In this document: in pieces, positions 32,105 to 32,717 of the stretch | Layout of the letters: each line of letters opens with the position of its first letter | How positions within the stretch are numbered: position 1 is the stretch's first letter | Source of the DNA: an uncultured Bacteroidia bacterium | Lineage (GTDB): Bacteria > Bacteroidota > Bacteroidia > NS11-12g > UBA9320 | DNA length: 32,717 nt | Reading direction: 5' to 3' | Assembly: GCA_905478335.1 (NCBI GenBank) | Contig: CAJQIC010000036.1 | Span: 1-32,717 of the forward strand | Translations under genes and position numbers: made by a program | The notes under the pieces: generated by a model | Databases searched by the model: none | What the model was told of the DNA's origin: nothing | The model's input: only the letters and a program-made list of their open reading frames with translations

Positions 32105-32467
32105 TTAATCCATTTTATTCTTTGCTGTCTTTAGTGCAGCTAAGAACATGGCAGAAAGGGTATCGCATTCTTTTATCAAAGGTGAGATAATTTCTGGTTT
32201 ATTTAGGATTCCATCATCGTTTATAAGTTGTAACCAAAAACCGCATCCGTTACAGCTATCCACTGCTTTACTTAATCGTTCAACAAATACTTCACCTAGT
32301 TGACCTACCATCAATCCACGTGTTTTTACACCCAAATCAGATGCGTGGCGCACCAATTCTACACGTGCAAAAGCAGACATTTGGTGGTCATGTGGTAACA
32401 CCATTGCTACTTTTAAACACGCCTTCGCTAGCGTATTGGTTTTGTTATAAATTGCTTGTGGATCCAT
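32105..32467 (-). CDS. Four-helix bundle protein (S23/rRNA-intervening-sequence protein-like)
   Basis: 120 residues, all helical in appearance. The pattern VELVRHASDLGVKTRGLMVGQLGEVFVERLSKAVDSCNGCGFWLQLINDDGIL, followed by PLIKECDTLSAMFLAALKTAK, resembles the 'four helix bundle' family whose members are often encoded within 23S rRNA intervening sequences or as stray small genes. Cys72 and Cys75 are notable but not known ligands. The ATG lies 1 nt after the tgt stop, and the permease gene starts 3 nt after its own stop, so it is a genuine operon member. Function unknown; the family assignment is by pattern only. Confidence 0.6.
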   Translation of the reverse strand: MDPQAIYNKTNTLAKACLKVAMVLPHDHQMSAFARVELVRHASDLGVKTRGLMVGQLGEVFVERLSKAVDSCNGCGFWLQLINDDGILNKPEIISPLIKECDTLSAMFLAALKTAKNKMD

Positions 32468-32468
32468 A

Positions 32469-32717
32469 TTACAACCGTGTTGTTACTTTTTTAACCATTT
32501 CATTTTTCCAAGTAGCAAAATCCCCCTCTAAGATATGTTTTCTTGCTTCTCTAACCAGCCACAAATAAAAAGACAAATTATGTGTACTTGCTATTTGTCC
32601 AGCCAAATACTCCTTACTTATCGTTAAGTGACGTAAGTATGCTTTCGAATAATTGGGCGTTAGTTCCGCATCAATTGGTGATAAATCATCGGCCCAGCGC
32701 TTATTCTTAATATTTAT
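32469..32717 (-). CDS. tgt: Queuine/preQ1 tRNA-ribosyltransferase, C-terminal part (runs off the right edge)
   Basis: 82 residues are visible before the TAA stop at 32469-32471. The stretch INIKNKRWADDLSPIDAEL, then YSKAYLRHL, THNLSFYLWLVREARKHIL and the final EMVKKVTTRL match the end of bacterial Tgt, which exchanges guanine 34 for preQ1 in tRNAs reading Q codons. In E. coli-type enzymes a CxCxxC lies just before the YSRAYLRHL segment and binds zinc with a later His. Here that place reads DAELTPNYSKAY and holds no Cys, while the THNL His is kept. First of the tgt - four-helix - lptF/G operon. Confidence 0.9.
   Translation of the reverse strand: MNIKNKRWADDLSPIDAELTPNYSKAYLRHLTISKEYLAGQIASTHNLSFYLWLVREARKHILEGDFATWKNEMVKKVTTRL

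Overview
The window looks like a chromosomal segment of a marine or freshwater Bacteroidota bacterium, most likely order Flavobacteriales. The basis is a porP-gldK gliding/type IX secretion (T9SS) pair, a secreted protein with a T9SS-type C-terminal tail, Bacteroidota-restricted families (DUF4293, a TonB-dependent receptor with a carboxypeptidase-regulatory-like N-terminal domain), many TAnnTTTG promoter elements just upstream of starts, moderate-to-low GC, and TTG/GTG starts without strong Shine-Dalgarno sites. No tRNA, rRNA, IS element, prophage or CRISPR array was seen.

Layout. 1-1581 (minus): the start of gldK and a porP/sprF-family gene. 1597-1918: repeat island 1. 1919-6534 (minus): recF, a DUF721/DciA-like gene, rpe and a TonB-dependent receptor, packed as one operon. 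6607-8821 (plus): pdhA, a membrane-anchored TPR protein and ribH. 8798-9396: repeat island 2. 9409-11073 (minus): a deoxynucleoside kinase and trpS. 11149-14448 (minus): a LuxR-type response regulator, a TPR sensor kinase whose phosphoacceptor His position is Asn, and a degenerate caspase-like protein. 14585-18299 (minus): thiolase, truA and an MsbA-type ABC exporter. 18352-24744 (plus): DUF4293, a double-NBD peptide ABC ATPase, then rnr, a polyprenyl diphosphate synthase and a lipoate-protein ligase. 24741-25565 (minus): an outer-membrane-type protein. 25629-26982 (plus): nth and a YceI lipoprotein. 26986-28809 (minus): a YciO-type gene and sucC. 28987-31017 (plus): a secreted beta-helix protein. 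31019-32717 (minus): lptF/G-type permease, four-helix bundle protein and the tgt 3' end.

Most genes are core metabolism and information processing. Functional links include pdhA with lipoate ligase and sucC (2-oxoacid and TCA metabolism), porP/gldK with the T9SS-tailed beta-helix protein (secretion), and recF with the DciA-like protein (replication/repair).

The least ordinary parts are two. The first is a pair of composite short-period repeat islands. Each has 8-nt arrays followed by 7-nt arrays, ending just after the 3' end of a minus-strand gene, and island 2 also carries a 212-bp tandem duplication. The second is the cluster of response regulator, His-less TPR kinase and catalytically degraded caspase fold, preceded by three inverted repeats within 77 bp.
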